From Chryseobacterium sp. E1 (lineage in GTDB: Bacteria > Bacteroidota > Bacteroidia > Flavobacteriales > Weeksellaceae), in assembly GCA_019203745.1 (NCBI GenBank), contig CP078104.1, positions 3,100,001 through 3,164,000 of the forward strand: a stretch of DNA of 64,000 bases. The letters are read 5' to 3'. The notes under the pieces were generated by a model, which saw only the letters and a program-made list of their open reading frames with translations, ran no database searches and was not told where the DNA came from. The position numbers were made by a program, and so were the translations under genes. Of the stretch, positions 11,084 through 24,455 are shown one piece after another (positions within the stretch are counted from its first letter, which is position 1; each line of letters begins with the position of its first letter).

Positions 11084-11674
11084 TCAATGATTTCTTAAGT
11101 CGGGTATAAGTGCTGATGACAAGCAGGATGATAATCATTCCGAAAATATATTCTGAAACAGAGGAAATACTGACGCCGAAAAAAATCAATAAGCCATACA
11201 GCCCAAGGATGAGAGCACGGTCACTTTTTCCCATAGGACCATCGTAACTCTTTCTTTTCCCACAATTTTTCCCATCAGCCCTGCAAATTCGTTGATCACA
11301 CTTAAAACAATGAATATTACGATCAGGTATAAACTTTCGGGCTGAAATTTCAGTAACGGAAAGAAGATAATAACATCCGAAATAATATCACCCACCTCAT
11401 TTAAAACCTCCCCGAGCTTGCTGGTCTGATCAAATTTTCTTGCCATCATTCCGTCCAGGGCATTTAAAGCCATTCTCAGAAGCAGTCCGATGGGCAGGCT
11501 TAAAAACAACCATTTTGAAATACCGGCATTCCAGAATAATACTCCGATGACCATAGATAAAAGGATTGAACCAATGGTGATCTGATTGGCTGTAATCTTA
11601 TTCTTATGTAAAAATAACAGAACCGGAGTGAGCAGCTGCTGGAATTTTGGTTTGAGTTTATATACCGAAATCAT
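11073..11674 (-). CDS. CDP-alcohol phosphatidyltransferase family protein, YnbA-like
   Basis: About 200 residues, the same length class as Escherichia coli YnbA. It has several membrane helices and a CDP-OH-P motif at residues about 67-96. The motif is altered: it reads N-x2-D-G-x2-A-R-x8-G-x3-N-x3-D, so the first and third of the four usual aspartates are Asn. One base is lost near 11247, before YDGPMGKSDRA. First gene of the operon; a -7 element lies 33 bases upstream. It should transfer a phosphatidyl group to an alcohol, but the acceptor is unknown. Confidence 0.82.
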
Positions 11675-11706
11675 GATGGTTATTGCTTTGTGTCATTTGT
11701 CTATAC

Positions 11707-11714
11707 CAAATATA
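11707..11714 (-). promoter_or_regulatory. -7 element of the ynb-like operon
   Basis: TATATTTG on the minus strand, an exact TAnnTTTG match, 33 bases before the first start codon. It lies back to back with the pyrG promoter. Confidence 0.55.
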
Positions 11715-11715
11715 G

Positions 11716-13437
<1,722 letters not shown>

Positions 13438-13467
13438 GGTAAATTTTTATCATAAACGTCTAGATAT

Positions 13468-13499
13468 AAACTCAGGTTGATTTTTCTCAGCCTGAGTTT
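13468..13499 (+). terminator. Hairpin downstream of pyrG
   Basis: Nine-base arms AAACTCAGG and CCTGAGTTT with a 14-base loop. Only a weak T tract follows, so termination strength is uncertain. Confidence 0.5.
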
Positions 13500-13545
13500 A
13501 TTATATACTAACAACGTAAAGCATAGAGTTTTGATAAAAAAACAG

Positions 13546-13553
13546 TATTTTTG
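13546..13553 (+). promoter_or_regulatory. -7 element of yidC
   Basis: TATTTTTG, an exact TAnnTTTG match, 62 bases before the yidC start. No well-spaced TTG. Confidence 0.5.
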
Positions 13554-13615
13554 TCAGCTCAAATTACGTACATCCGTACGTACATTTTAAGTTTAAAATT
13601 TTAATATAAAATAAA

Positions 13616-15419
13616 ATGCAACAAAACAACGGAATCGATAAGAAGCAAATGATCAGTTTTGCGGTTTTATGCCTGGTTCTCTTCGGTTTTATGTTCTATT
13701 TCCAGAACAAGCAGATGAAAGAAGAGGAGCTGAAAGCTCAGCAGCAAAAGACAGAACAGGTAAAAAATGCTGTAAAACAAGCTCAGGTAACCAATATCAA
13801 TCCAAATGTAACTCCTAATGCGATCCAGACTGCAAGTCTTGGAAATAACGAACTAAAACTTGAGTTTTCAAGCTTAGGAGGACAGGTTTCTAAAGTAGAG
13901 CTTTTGAAATATAAAGCCTACAACCAGAAAACAGATAATGCTGATCAGCCACTTTATCTGATCAACAAAAATAATTCTAAATACGGATTCCAGTTTAAAG
14001 ATAAAACAGGAAAGGTGATTAATACTAAAGATTTAGTTTTCTCACCTGCTGTCAATGGAAATGCAGTAACCATGACTGCTAATTATAATGGTGCTGTTAT
14101 CCAGTTTATTTATACTTTATTAGATAAATACACTTTAGATTTTAAAGTAAGAACACAGGGGCTTGCCAATGTTACAGCTGATAACAAGGCAGATTTTATC
14201 TGGGATTACAATGTAAGAAATCTTGAGAAAGGTAGAGCCCAGGAACAGTCTCACTCAGAGTTTTCTTACGCTTTCAATAATTATAAAGATTATGATTATG
14301 ACGGAAGAACAACAATGGAGGAAGAAAAGGAAACCCTTAACTGGATTGGTGTAAAACAACAGTTTTTTGCTTCCGTTATTGAAGCTAAAAACGGATTTAC
14401 ACAAAGTAAAGGAAATCAGGAGAACGTTGAAGAAGGTGAATATCTGAAGAAATTAAACTATGAAGGTTTTGTTCAGATGACTGGCAGTGAGCTTAACCAG
14501 GATTTTACATGGTATTTCATGCCATTGGATTTACCATTGCTTAAATCATATGATAAGAACTTTGATGAGATCCTTCCGTTAGGTTGGTCATTCATCGGGG
14601 CGATGAACCGTTATTTCTTTATGTGGTTGTATGCAATCATTGCAGGCTGGGGATTATCTGCAGGTTGGGTGATCTTTGTAATGACAATCATTGTTAAGCT
14701 GATTTTATCACCAATTATGTACAAACAGCACAAGCTGAGTGCAATGATGAAGCTGTAATCCGTCCGGAAATTGATGAGGTTAATGCAAAATTCAAGGATG
14801 CAGATCCAATGAAGAAACAGCAGGCAACGATGGAAGTCTACAGAAAAGCCGGAGTTAACCAGATGGCTGGATGTTTACCTGCATTGGTTCAGATTCCTAT
14901 TTTCTATGCATTATTCCGTTTCTTCCCGAACTTTATTGACCTTAGAGGGCAGGGATTCTGGTTTGCAAAAGATCTGACAGCATATGATGATCTGATCAAG
15001 CTGCCATTTAAAATTCCTTTCCTGGGAGATCACTTAAGTATTTTTGCATTGGCTTGTACAGTGGTCATTTTGATCTATACCGTAATGACTTCAGGAAATA
15101 TGCAGCAGCCACAACAGGAAGGAATGCCTAATATGAAAGTATTGATGTATATTTTCCCGATTACTTTCCTTTTTTTCCTGAATACTTCAGCATCAGGTCT
15201 TTCATGGTACTATTTCGTATCCAATGCGATTAACATTCTGATCATTCTTGTAATTAAATACTGGATTTTGGATGAGAAAAAATTCATGCTCAGATTCAGT
15301 CCAATAAGGAAAAACCGAAAACAGAAGGTAAATTCCAGAAGAGAATGAGAGAAATGATGGAGAAAGCTCAGGAACAGCAACAAGCCCAAGAGCAGCAGAG
15401 AAAAAGAAATAGAAAATAA
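13616..15419 (+). CDS. yidC: Membrane protein insertase YidC
   Basis: Inserts and folds inner-membrane proteins, alone or with SecYEG. About 601 residues. N-terminal anchor at residues 10-28, a large periplasmic beta-domain (about 50-330), then the conserved five-helix core: GWGLSAGWVIFVMTIIVK, KAGVNQMAGCLPALVQIPIFYALFRF, and LSWYYFVSNAINI. The C-terminal tail is basic and Gln-rich, as in Bacteroidota YidC. Two one-base A losses, near 14751 (LSAMMK/AVIRPEIDE) and near 15281 (DEKKIHAQIQ), break the frame. Followed by a bidirectional terminator shared with rnhB. Confidence 0.95.
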
Positions 15420-15432
15420 TTTCATTATAATA

Positions 15433-15467
15433 AAAAAGAGAAGTAATCATTGATAGCTTCTCTTTTT
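15433..15467. terminator. Bidirectional terminator between yidC and rnhB
   Basis: AAAAAGAGAAG and CTTCTCTTTTT arms flank a short loop; A and T tracts on the two sides serve both converging genes. Confidence 0.75.
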
Positions 15468-15519
15468 ATTGAATCAGGACATTCAAAATATTTGAATGTT
15501 TTGATTCAAATACTGTATT

Positions 15520-16104
15520 TTAATCATATTTCAGTCTGAAAGACTGTCTGTGATATTTAGTGGGCCCATGTTTTATGAGGGCTTCCTGGTGCTTTTTGGT
15601 GGCATAGCCGAAATTGGTGTCCCAGCCGTATTGGGGATGTTCCTCGTGTAGTTCGATCATCAGTTTATCCCGGTAATTTTTCGCAAGGATAGAAGCTGCT
15701 GCAATGGATAATACTTTGGAATCTCCTTTAATGATACATTGATGCGGAATATAATTGTACGGATGAAATTTGTTGCCATCCACTAAAATAAGCTCTGGTG
15801 TTATTGTTAACTGATCCAATGCTCGGTGCATGGCATGGATACTTGCGTTAAGGATATTGTGTTCATCAATGAATGCAGGTGGTAATTCTGCAATGGCATA
15901 ATTCTTAACATTATCCTTGATATAGCTATCTAAATCCATTCGGGTTTTAAATGTTAACTTTTTGGAATCATTCACCAGATTCTGTTTGAAATCATCATCT
16001 AAAATAACTGCAGCAGCTACCACGGGACCACTTAAACAGCCTCTTCCCACCTCATCACATCCGGCTTCAATATAAATATTTGACCAGTTTTTTATTAACT
16101 CCAT
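15520..16104 (-). CDS. rnhB: Ribonuclease HII
   Basis: Cleaves the RNA strand of RNA-DNA hybrids and removes single ribonucleotides from DNA. Intact at 194 residues. Catalytic residues are visible: DEVGRG near residue 17, VDGN near residue 108, and the SKVLSIAAASILAKNYRD block holding the C-terminal acidic site. The length is normal for a short RNase HII. Transcribed towards yidC, sharing its terminator. Confidence 0.95.
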   Translation of the reverse strand: MELIKNWSNIYIEAGCDEVGRGCLSGPVVAAAVILDDDFKQNLVNDSKKLTFKTRMDLDSYIKDNVKNYAIAELPPAFIDEHNILNASIHAMHRALDQLTITPELILVDGNKFHPYNYIPHQCIIKGDSKVLSIAAASILAKNYRDKLMIELHEEHPQYGWDTNFGYATKKHQEALIKHGPTKYHRQSFRLKYD

Positions 16105-16344
16105 GAAGTTTTTCTAATAATTGCAAAAGTATAAAATTTAAAAAGAAACGGTTTTATGGGGTTTTTAATATTTTCTTGAATATGGTGTTAGTATCGTATT
16201 TTTGCTTTATTTATACAGGTTTGTCAGTAATTTGATGTGGTTTTTTTATTTTTAAAATTTTTACTTTTTTGTTATTTTATCGGCTTTTATAGTGCTTTTT
16301 TATTGATGTGTATTATGTGAATTATGAAAAATTAACATTTTTAC
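16105..16344. other. AT-rich spacer upstream of the first SusC gene
   Basis: Very T-rich, no reading frame or RNA gene seen. It holds upstream sequence of two divergent promoters only. Confidence 0.5.
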
Positions 16345-16375
16345 TTGCTGATTTTAAGAAAGTTTCACATATTTG
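16345..16375 (+). promoter_or_regulatory. Promoter of the first SusCD pair
   Basis: TTG at 16345-16347, a 20-base spacer, then CATATTTG (one mismatch to TAnnTTTG) at 16368-16375. The motif continues as TAGG, as does the promoter of the second SusC gene. Confidence 0.55.
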
Positions 16376-16404
16376 TAGGCAATAAAAAAATAATCATTTT
16401 AAAC

Positions 16405-19391
16405 ATGAAGAAATTAACAACTAGTGTTTTGGTGGTAGTGCTTACTTCTACTTTTGCGATAGCAAGCGGTCAGAAAAAGGATACCATTAAGACAACAGAG
16501 ATTGGTGAGGTGATCATGACCGGTGCCATGAACAGAAAAATGAAGCTAGATGCTCAGACTTCAACCGCTGCCGTTATTAGTAAAGAAAAACTTACTCAGG
16601 CCGGAGCTCCCAATGCTATTGCTGCATTAGCAAGTAAGGTACCGGGACTTACAATCAATAAAACAAGCAGTAGTGTTGATGGTACTTATGATATTAAAAT
16701 TAGAGGTTCCAGAACATTGACTGGAAGTACTGCACCGTTGATCGTTATTGATGGTGTAATCTCTTCTATGACTATTCTTCAGTCTTTACCTGCTGATGTT
16801 ATCGAATCTACTACAACTTTATTAGGCCTCCAGGGTGCTGCTCTTTATGGATCTCAAGGGGTTAATGGTGCAATTATCGTAACAACTAAAAAGGGTAGTG
16901 GTAGCAGAAAGCCTAGAATTAGTTTCAATAGTAATGCTGAATTTGATAATGTTCTTTTCACGCCAGCAAGACAACAGAAATACGGTCAGGGATGGTATGG
17001 AGATAGAATTCACGTAGAAAATGGTTCTTGGGGACCTGCTTTTTCCGATCCTAATTATGCAGGGCAAAATGTAGCGATTGGTGTTCCTTTTATGACGTGA
17101 ATGGGGATGGATTTATTTTCGTTAACTCCGATGGTGATGTTCCGGCACAAGATGCGGCAGCTTCAGTATATGCTCCGTTTGCTCCTAGAAAAAAGATAAT
17201 GCAAAAGAGTTTTTCCAGACCGGGCTTAATTTTAACAATACATTGACTATTTCTGCAGGAAGTGAAGGTGCTTATGCAGGATTGTCAATCAACCGTCAGG
17301 ATAGAGAATTTATTGTTGCTGACGATAAATTAAAGAAGACTTCAGTTACATTAAATGGAGGATTCAAAATGGACAAATTCTCTTTAGATGGATCGGTTAC
17401 TTATATCAACAGATCTATTAATACTACAAATCCTGATTTATATTCAAACCTTCTTCAATCATCACCAGAAGTTCCAATTACAGCTTTTAAAGATAGTCCA
17501 CATCCTTATGCATGGACTTTATTCTATCAGAATCCATATTGGACAATTCAGAATGTAAGAAATACATCTAAAACTGATATCTTAAACGGAACAGTTTCAT
17601 TAGGATATAAAATCAACGATCATATTTCCTTGACAAATACAGGGACTGCTCAGATCACATCTACAGATGTTTTGAATTATAATAATGGTTATATTGCTGC
17701 TAATGCAAGACCTAGAATTACTTATGCTAACAGAAGTACTGCTCCAAGATCGATTACTTCAACAATGTCACAATCTAATGCCGTTAATAGATATTTTTAT
17801 AATGATTTAATGGCTAATTTCAATTATGACCTAACGCAGGATATCAATCTTAAGGCAACGCTAGGGTATAATGTACAGAGAACAGAATCTAAAACTACAA
17901 GTGTTGGAGGAAATGGAATCAAAATTCCAGGAGTTTACCAATATTGGAATCTTACTAATCTTACAAACCCGTATAATCTCAATAACAAAAGATTTGTTGA
18001 TAATAGATATGCCTTTTTGCGAATGTTGACTTATCATACAAAGATTATTTATTTATAAATGGTACTGGAAGATATGAGAGCTCATCTAAGCTTCTTCATT
18101 CAGATAAAAGCCAACCAAGTGATGCTGGTTATTTCTATTATTCAGGAGGGGTTTCATTTATGCCTTTAAAAGCATTCAAGGTTGAAAGTGATGTCATAAG
18201 CAGATTGGTAATAAAAGGATCTCATACACGAGTAGGTAATGATCCAGTAGCCATTTTTGGTATTGAGGAAACAGTTGTTTTAGGTACAGGATATCCATTT
18301 GGAACAGGACCATTGAGTTTTGTTAACAATCAAAAACCTACAGATACTAATATAAGACCTGAAAAAGTAACAAGTAATGATATTAGTTTAGGCCTAGGAT
18401 TCTTAAAAAATAGAATTACTTTAGATGCTAGTGTTTACCTTCAAACAACTAAAGATCTTATTACTAACCAGACTACTTCATCAGCTTCTGGCCTCCAATA
18501 TACTCCTGTTAATGTCGGAGATATTCGAAATAAAGGTATGGAAGTTAGCTTAGGATTAGTACCTATTAAAGGAACTGATTTCTCTTGGGATTTAAACCTT
18601 GCTTGGTCAATCAATAGAACAAAGGTGATTGAGTTGGCTAATGGGCAAAATGAGGTAAACCTTACAACAGGAGGAGTGGCAGGTATATATGCTATCAAAG
18701 GAGAAGAATTTCCAATGTTGAAAGCCACGGCTTACATGAGGGATGAGCAAGGAAGAATTATCATTAACCCTGACAATGGAAACCCTTATATTTCTAATAA
18801 TTATGTGAATTTTGGACGAGTTACTCCTAATTATACATTAGCACTTAATACTAACTTTAAATATAAAAACTTTGGTTTATATGCAGTTTTAGATTATAGA
18901 AATGGAGGAGTACTTTATTCCGGAGCAATGTCAGGATTTGCATTTAGTGGAAACTTGGAACAATCTGCGGAATTTGACAGAACTCAAGGTGGATATGTTA
19001 TCCCAAATTCTGTTTATATGAATTCTGCAGGGCAATATGTTGAAAATACATCAATAAAATCTGGAGGAGATAGCTATGCTGGATTACCTGATTATTATGG
19101 TAGTGTTTATTCTAGAATAGGGAGAATTTTATCATAAGTGGTACTGCGTTTAGGGTTAGAGAACTTGGTGTATCTTATACATTAGGGGCTGATACTGCTC
19201 GATCAATAGGGTTGACTGGGTTAAGTTTCAGTGTGTATGCAAGGAATCCGTTCTATAAATTTGCAGATAACAATAGAGGATATGCAGATCCTGAAGGTTC
19301 TTTCGGAACAGGAAATGTTATGGGACTTACTAATTCGAACCAATATCCATCAACAAGAACAGTAGGTTTTACAACTACTATTAATTTTTAA
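16405..19391 (+). CDS. SusC/RagA family TonB-linked outer-membrane transporter (pair 1)
   Basis: About 996 residues. Signal peptide (MKKLTTSVLVVVLTSTFAIA) followed almost directly by a TonB-box-like segment (TTEIGEVIMTGA) and the plug domain (AGAPNAIAALASKVPGL, IKIRGSRTL, PLIVIDGV, GAALYGSQGVNGAIIVTTKKG). The N-terminal carboxypeptidase-like domain of many SusC proteins is absent. The beta-barrel ends in the outer-membrane signature TTTINF. It imports a large nutrient captured by the partner SusD; the substrate is not predictable here because no glycosidase or protease is linked. Single-base losses near 17090, 17192, 18018 and 19122 split the frame. Base composition is more AT-rich than in pair 2. 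Confidence 0.88.
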
Positions 19392-19401
19392 ATAAATCAT
19401 A

Positions 19402-21032
19402 ATGAAAAAGATATTAATACCTATTTTAGGAATAACAACGTTGCTGTTTTTTAACTCATGCAGTGATGATTTTTTAGATGTAAATAGAAATGTAAATGAG
19501 GCGTACACAAATCAGGTAACTCCTAAAGAAAGACTTTCAGCTGCAGAAACGGTTGTGTTTAGAACACAAGCTCGTTCAATGAATAGATTTGGTAACCTTA
19601 TGATGAATGCTTGGGCAGGAAATATCTATTATTTTGCTTCTCCTTATGGAGATGAGTTCAGAATGAGAGCTGATTCACAATTTTATGATGATATTTGGGA
19701 TAACCTTTATTTAGGTGTTGCTAATTTACAATCAATTATTGATTCTCCTGGTTCAGAAAGATATCCACACCATGTTGCTGTAGCAAAAATCATGAAAGCT
19801 TATTACATGCAAATGGTAGTTGACCTTTATAATGATGCTCCTTATTCGGAGGCATTTAAAGGACAGGCAAATAAGAATCCAAAATATGATAAAGGAAAAG
19901 ACATTTATAAGAATTTAATGGCTGAAATTAATCAGGCGTTAGTTTTAATTAATCAAACACCTGAAGCGGCTAGTACTTTAGCATTTGCAGAAGATCCAAT
20001 TTATCAAGGAACAGCGAGTACTACTGGTGAGACTCAAAATGTTGCCAATTGGAGAATATTTTGGAGAAAAATGGCTAACACTGTAAAGCTTAAAATGCTT
20101 GTTAGGCTTTCTAATTGTACTGATGCAGAGGTGATTGCTTGGAGGAATGCTGAGCTTCAGACTTTGGCTCCTTTAACAGCTAACCTTACTAATTTTGTTG
20201 ATAAAGATGTTAGAATTCAACCTGGTTATAATACAGCAACAGCTGATCAAAGAAATCCATTCTATTCTATCTATGGTAGAATAGATCTTGATGCATCAGA
20301 TATAAGCCAGGATTTCAGACTTACATTTGCTTCTGAACATATTATCAATACTCTAAAAGGAGAAACTGCTCTAACATCTGGTGTTCAAGATATGAGAATT
20401 ACAAGGTTGTTCATGAATAATGGAATGGACCAGCCTTCTTCAGCTACAGCAGATATTGATGATATGGTAGGACAACCTCAGGGGGAGGAAAGGTTGCAGG
20501 TAGCGCAGAAGGTGATTTTGCAACTCTAGGTAAATTTATGATATTTAATGATGGTGAGGGTGCTTCATTGGCAGGATATTTAATTACTGCAGCAGAAGTT
20601 AAGTTTTTACAAGCAGAAGCAGCTGTTGTTTATCCAACTACTATGGGGTTCAATGCTCAAACATGTTTTGACTCTGGAATTACTGCTTCATTTGCAACAT
20701 TTGGTTCATCAGCTTCTGATGCGACGACTTACCTTGCTGCAATAGCAACAAAACCTGGTGTTGGTTGGAATGCCACTGCTAATAAGATTCAAGCTATTCA
20801 GTATCAGAAGTGGGTTGCCTTAACTAATATTAATCCAACTGAAACATTTATCAGTTATAATAAAACTGGTTTCCCTCAGTTGCCAATGCCACTTGGAGCT
20901 TATTATTCATCAAGACCTAATAGGCTGATGTATCCTCAGTCTGAATATATTTCCAATACAGCGAATGTACCTAACCCAAGTATAGATCAAATGTATTCGG
21001 TGAATAATTTCTCCCCATTCTGGATGAAATAA
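19402..21032 (+). CDS. SusD/RagB family nutrient-binding lipoprotein (pair 1)
   Basis: Partner of the upstream SusC, 10 bases downstream. The lipobox is TLLFFNSC with Cys at about residue 20, followed by SDDFLDVN, the usual SusD opening. About 544 residues with the TPR-like helical fold segments (LSAAETVVF, YMQMVVDLYNDAPYSEAF, WRIFWRKMANTVKLKMLVRLS, KIQAIQYQKWVAL). One G lost from a G run near 20486 breaks the frame (QPQGGGKVAGSAEGDF). Followed by a strong terminator, so the pair forms a two-gene operon. Confidence 0.88.
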
Positions 21033-21062
21033 ACCCAAAACAAATTTTTAATATATTTTATT

Positions 21063-21084
21063 ACCGCCTTCGGGCGGTTTTTTT
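21063..21084 (+). terminator. Terminator of SusCD pair 1
   Basis: ACCGCC-TTCG-GGCGGT hairpin with a UUCG-type tetraloop followed by seven T. Confidence 0.9.
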
Positions 21085-21389
21085 GTGTCTGTAAATTTTT
21101 AAGGAGCTTTTTTAAAAAAAAATAATATGCCAAACATTGTATTTTGTCAGGTTTTATCAGGTTTTATTTAAAGATAATAGTTCACTTTATTGAGATTCAG
21201 TACATTATATAGTTTGAAGGCATGGATACGTATAGATATTATCAATGTGAATGATTGTTATTATTTCTTAAAAAAATAAAGTTTAAATGTGTCTATTTTG
21301 TTAAATATTTTGTTTTTAACTTATTTTAGTATTTTTTTATGCTATTTGTTTGTAAATATTGAACAAATGATATTTTTTTAATTTTTGCT
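21085..21389. other. AT-rich spacer between the SusCD pairs
   Basis: No reading frame, RNA gene or repeat recognised. The right end leads into the second SusC promoter. Confidence 0.5.
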
Positions 21390-21419
21390 TTGTGGTATTA
21401 ATAAAGTTTTACAAATTTG
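21390..21419 (+). promoter_or_regulatory. Promoter of the second SusCD pair
   Basis: TTG at 21390-21392, a 19-base spacer, and CAAATTTG (one mismatch to the -7 consensus) at 21412-21419, followed by TAGG as in pair 1. Confidence 0.5.
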
Positions 21420-21443
21420 TAGGGTACAAAAATTAAATTTGAT

Positions 21444-24400
21444 ATGAAGAAACTAACAACAGGTCTTCTTGTTTTAGTGTTGTCTTCTTCTATAGCTGTT
21501 GCACATGCTCAGGAAAAGAATGATACTATTAAAACAAAAGAAATCGAGGGCGTGGTAGTAACTGCACTCGGAATCAAAAGAGAGAAAAAATCTTTGGGGT
21601 ATGCTTCTGAAGAGGTAAAAGCAGAAGCGCTGACAGGCGGAACTACAAATACCGGGAACGTAGCAGGATTACTTTCAGGTAAAGTAGCAGGTTTGCAGGT
21701 TAATACCAATAATAACTTTGGCGGATCATCAAACCTATTGATCAGAGGGTATAAATCCCTGTCAGGAGGATCTCCGCTAATTGTAATTGACGGTTCACCG
21801 GTAAATAACGGAAGTGTTAAAGGAACTGTATTTGATTACGGAAACTTTTTATCGGATATCAACCAAAATGATATCGAAAGCATAAACGTTCTGAAAGGAG
21901 CAGCGGCTTCAGCTTTATATGGAGAACGTGGTAGTGACGGGGTAATTTTGATCGTTACCAAGAACGGCCGCGGAAAACAGGATGGAAGCTGGGGAGTAAC
22001 ACTGAACTCAAATATTAACGTAGGTTTTATTGACAAATCCACTTTCCTAAATACCAGTCAAGATATGGTGCCGGTTATGGACCGCAGTATGGAAATGATA
22101 CTGACGGAGACGGTAATCCGGATGAATATTTCAACCATGATCCGAATACCGGAGAATTCCAGGTTCCTCTTACTGAAGATGCATCTTACGGAGCTGAATT
22201 TAACCCTAGCCTGTTAGTTCGTCAATGGTATTCTTATGACCCAACTTCTCCTTATTATGGGATGGCGACACCTTGGGTAGCTGCTAAGAACGGACCTATC
22301 AAATTTTTGATACTCCTGTAACGTACGTTAACTCAATCTCCCTTGAAAAAGGAAATAAATCATCAAACATTTCCTTATCTTACTCAAATATGCTTTCTAA
22401 TGGTTTGTTACCAAACTCAGATTTGAGAAAGAATAATTTGACAGCTAAATTTAGCTACGACTTTACTGAAAAACTTCACGCTACTGTATTTTCAACCTTA
22501 ACTATCCAGGATACAAAAGGTAGAAATGAAACAGGATATTCGGATAATATTGTAACCGGTTTCAGACAATGGTGGCAGACCAACGTAGATCTTTATGATC
22601 TTAGAGATGCTTATGCCAGATCTAACAATGGGAATAATACATGGAACAGAACTTCCGGGGAAAATGGAACACCCGCTTACTGGAATAACCCTTATTTCCA
22701 AAGATACCAGAATTATCAGTCCGATTCCAGAACAAGAACATTCAGCTATGCACAGTTGAAATATGATGTTTCTAAAAACTTCGGAATTACAGGAAATTAT
22801 CTTACGACAACATGCAAATGCTGATTGAAGAAAGATTGGCCAACGGTTCATTGCCTCAGGCATTTGGAGCTTCCGGAAATAATGTAACTTCAGGATATTC
22901 CCGTCAGGATGTAAGAACTTCCGAGACCAACTTCGATTTATTTGCTAATTACAAGTTTGATATCGTTGAAGATTTGAACGTTAGCGGTATCGTAGGGGGA
23001 ACATCAGAAGAAACTTAAGTGATGCAGTATATGCAAGTACTGAAGGAGGTCTTGCAACTCCAGGATTATTCGCTATTTCAAACTCTGCCAGCCCGATCAT
23101 TCCACCGGATGAAAATTATGCAAAATGGCTTACATCGAGTTTATATGCTACAGCATCTTTTGGATATAAAAACTTATTATTCGTAGACGGTACTTACAGA
23201 GTAGACAGAAGTTCAAACCTTCCGAAAGCTAATAATACCTACGATTACTATTCAGCAACAGGATCCTTGATTCTTTCTGAATTATGGAAACAAAACTGGT
23301 TAAGCTTCTGGAAAGTAAGAGCAAACTATGCGGAAGTAGGTTCATCAACAGTTAACTATCAGTTAAATAACACATACAGAGTAAGAGGAGGGTTCGGAAG
23401 TACAGGATTGGTAAACCAGTCTTATTTCTTAGCAAATCCGGATCTTAAACCACAGAGATCGAAAGAACTGGAATTTGGTATGGAAGCTCAATTCCTTAAA
23501 AACAGATTAGGTTTTGATATTGCTGTTTATAAAACACGTACACTTGACCAGATCATTAACCTTCCGGTAACTTCTGCTACAGGATATAGAACATTCCTTG
23601 TAAATGCAGGACAGATTAACAATAAAGGTATTGAAATTCAGTTAAACGGTACACCATTTAAAACTTCTAACTTTAGCTGGGATATTGATGTAAACTGGTC
23701 TAAAAACGAAAACGAAGTAATCTCCTATACGGTGATTCTCAGAACTATCTATTGGCACAATACCAGGGAGGTGTTTCTTTGAATGCAAGAGTAGGTGAAG
23801 CATTTGGTGCTTTAGTAGGATCAGACTACGTGTATAATGCCAACGGAGAACGTGTAATAGACCCTGCTAACGGTAGATATTTAAGAAATCCAAATCAGGT
23901 GATCGGTAATATTACTCCGGACTGGATCGGAGGGATCAGAAACAGCTTTAACTATAAAGGAATTTCTTTAAGCTTCCTGATTGATATTAAACATGGAGGA
24001 GATGTATTCTCAACAGATATGTACTATGGTCTTGCTACCGGTTTATATGAAGAAACCGCTATAGGTAATGACAGAACTGCAGGGTAATCCATCCGGGAGT
24101 AAATCCAAACGGACAGGTTAATACCACTCCTACAAGTTCACCGGAATTTTTGGTAACGTAGACGGATACAGAAGAATGCCAAACAGCAGATTCGTGTATG
24201 ATGCTTCTTATGTGAAACTAAGAGAGGCAAGTATCGGATACAGCCTTCCAAAATCAATTCTTGCCAATACTTCTATACAGGAAGCAAAAATTTCTTTAGT
24301 TGGAAGAAACCTTTGGATTATCCACAAAAATTTACCTTACGCAGATCCTGAAGCAGGAACTGGAAACGGATTGGCTTCAAAAGGAAACTCTATCGGGGTA

Positions 24401-24448
24401 TTGCCAACAACACGTGACATCGGTATCAATGTAACACTAAAATTCTAA
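21444..24448 (+). CDS. SusC/RagA family TonB-linked outer-membrane transporter (pair 2)
   Basis: About 1000 residues. Signal peptide nearly identical in its first seven residues to that of pair 1 (MKKLTT), TonB-box-like EIEGVVVTALGI, plug segments LLSGKVAGLQVN, NLLIRGYKSL, PLIVIDG and ALYGERGSDGVILIVTK, and the C-terminal barrel strand DIGINVTLKF. It lacks the N-terminal carboxypeptidase-like domain. At least six single-base losses break it (near 22065, 22300, 22795, 23010, 23735, 24085 and 24140). Paired with the SusD at 24456. Substrate unknown. Confidence 0.88.
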
Positions 24449-24455
24449 AACAAAC

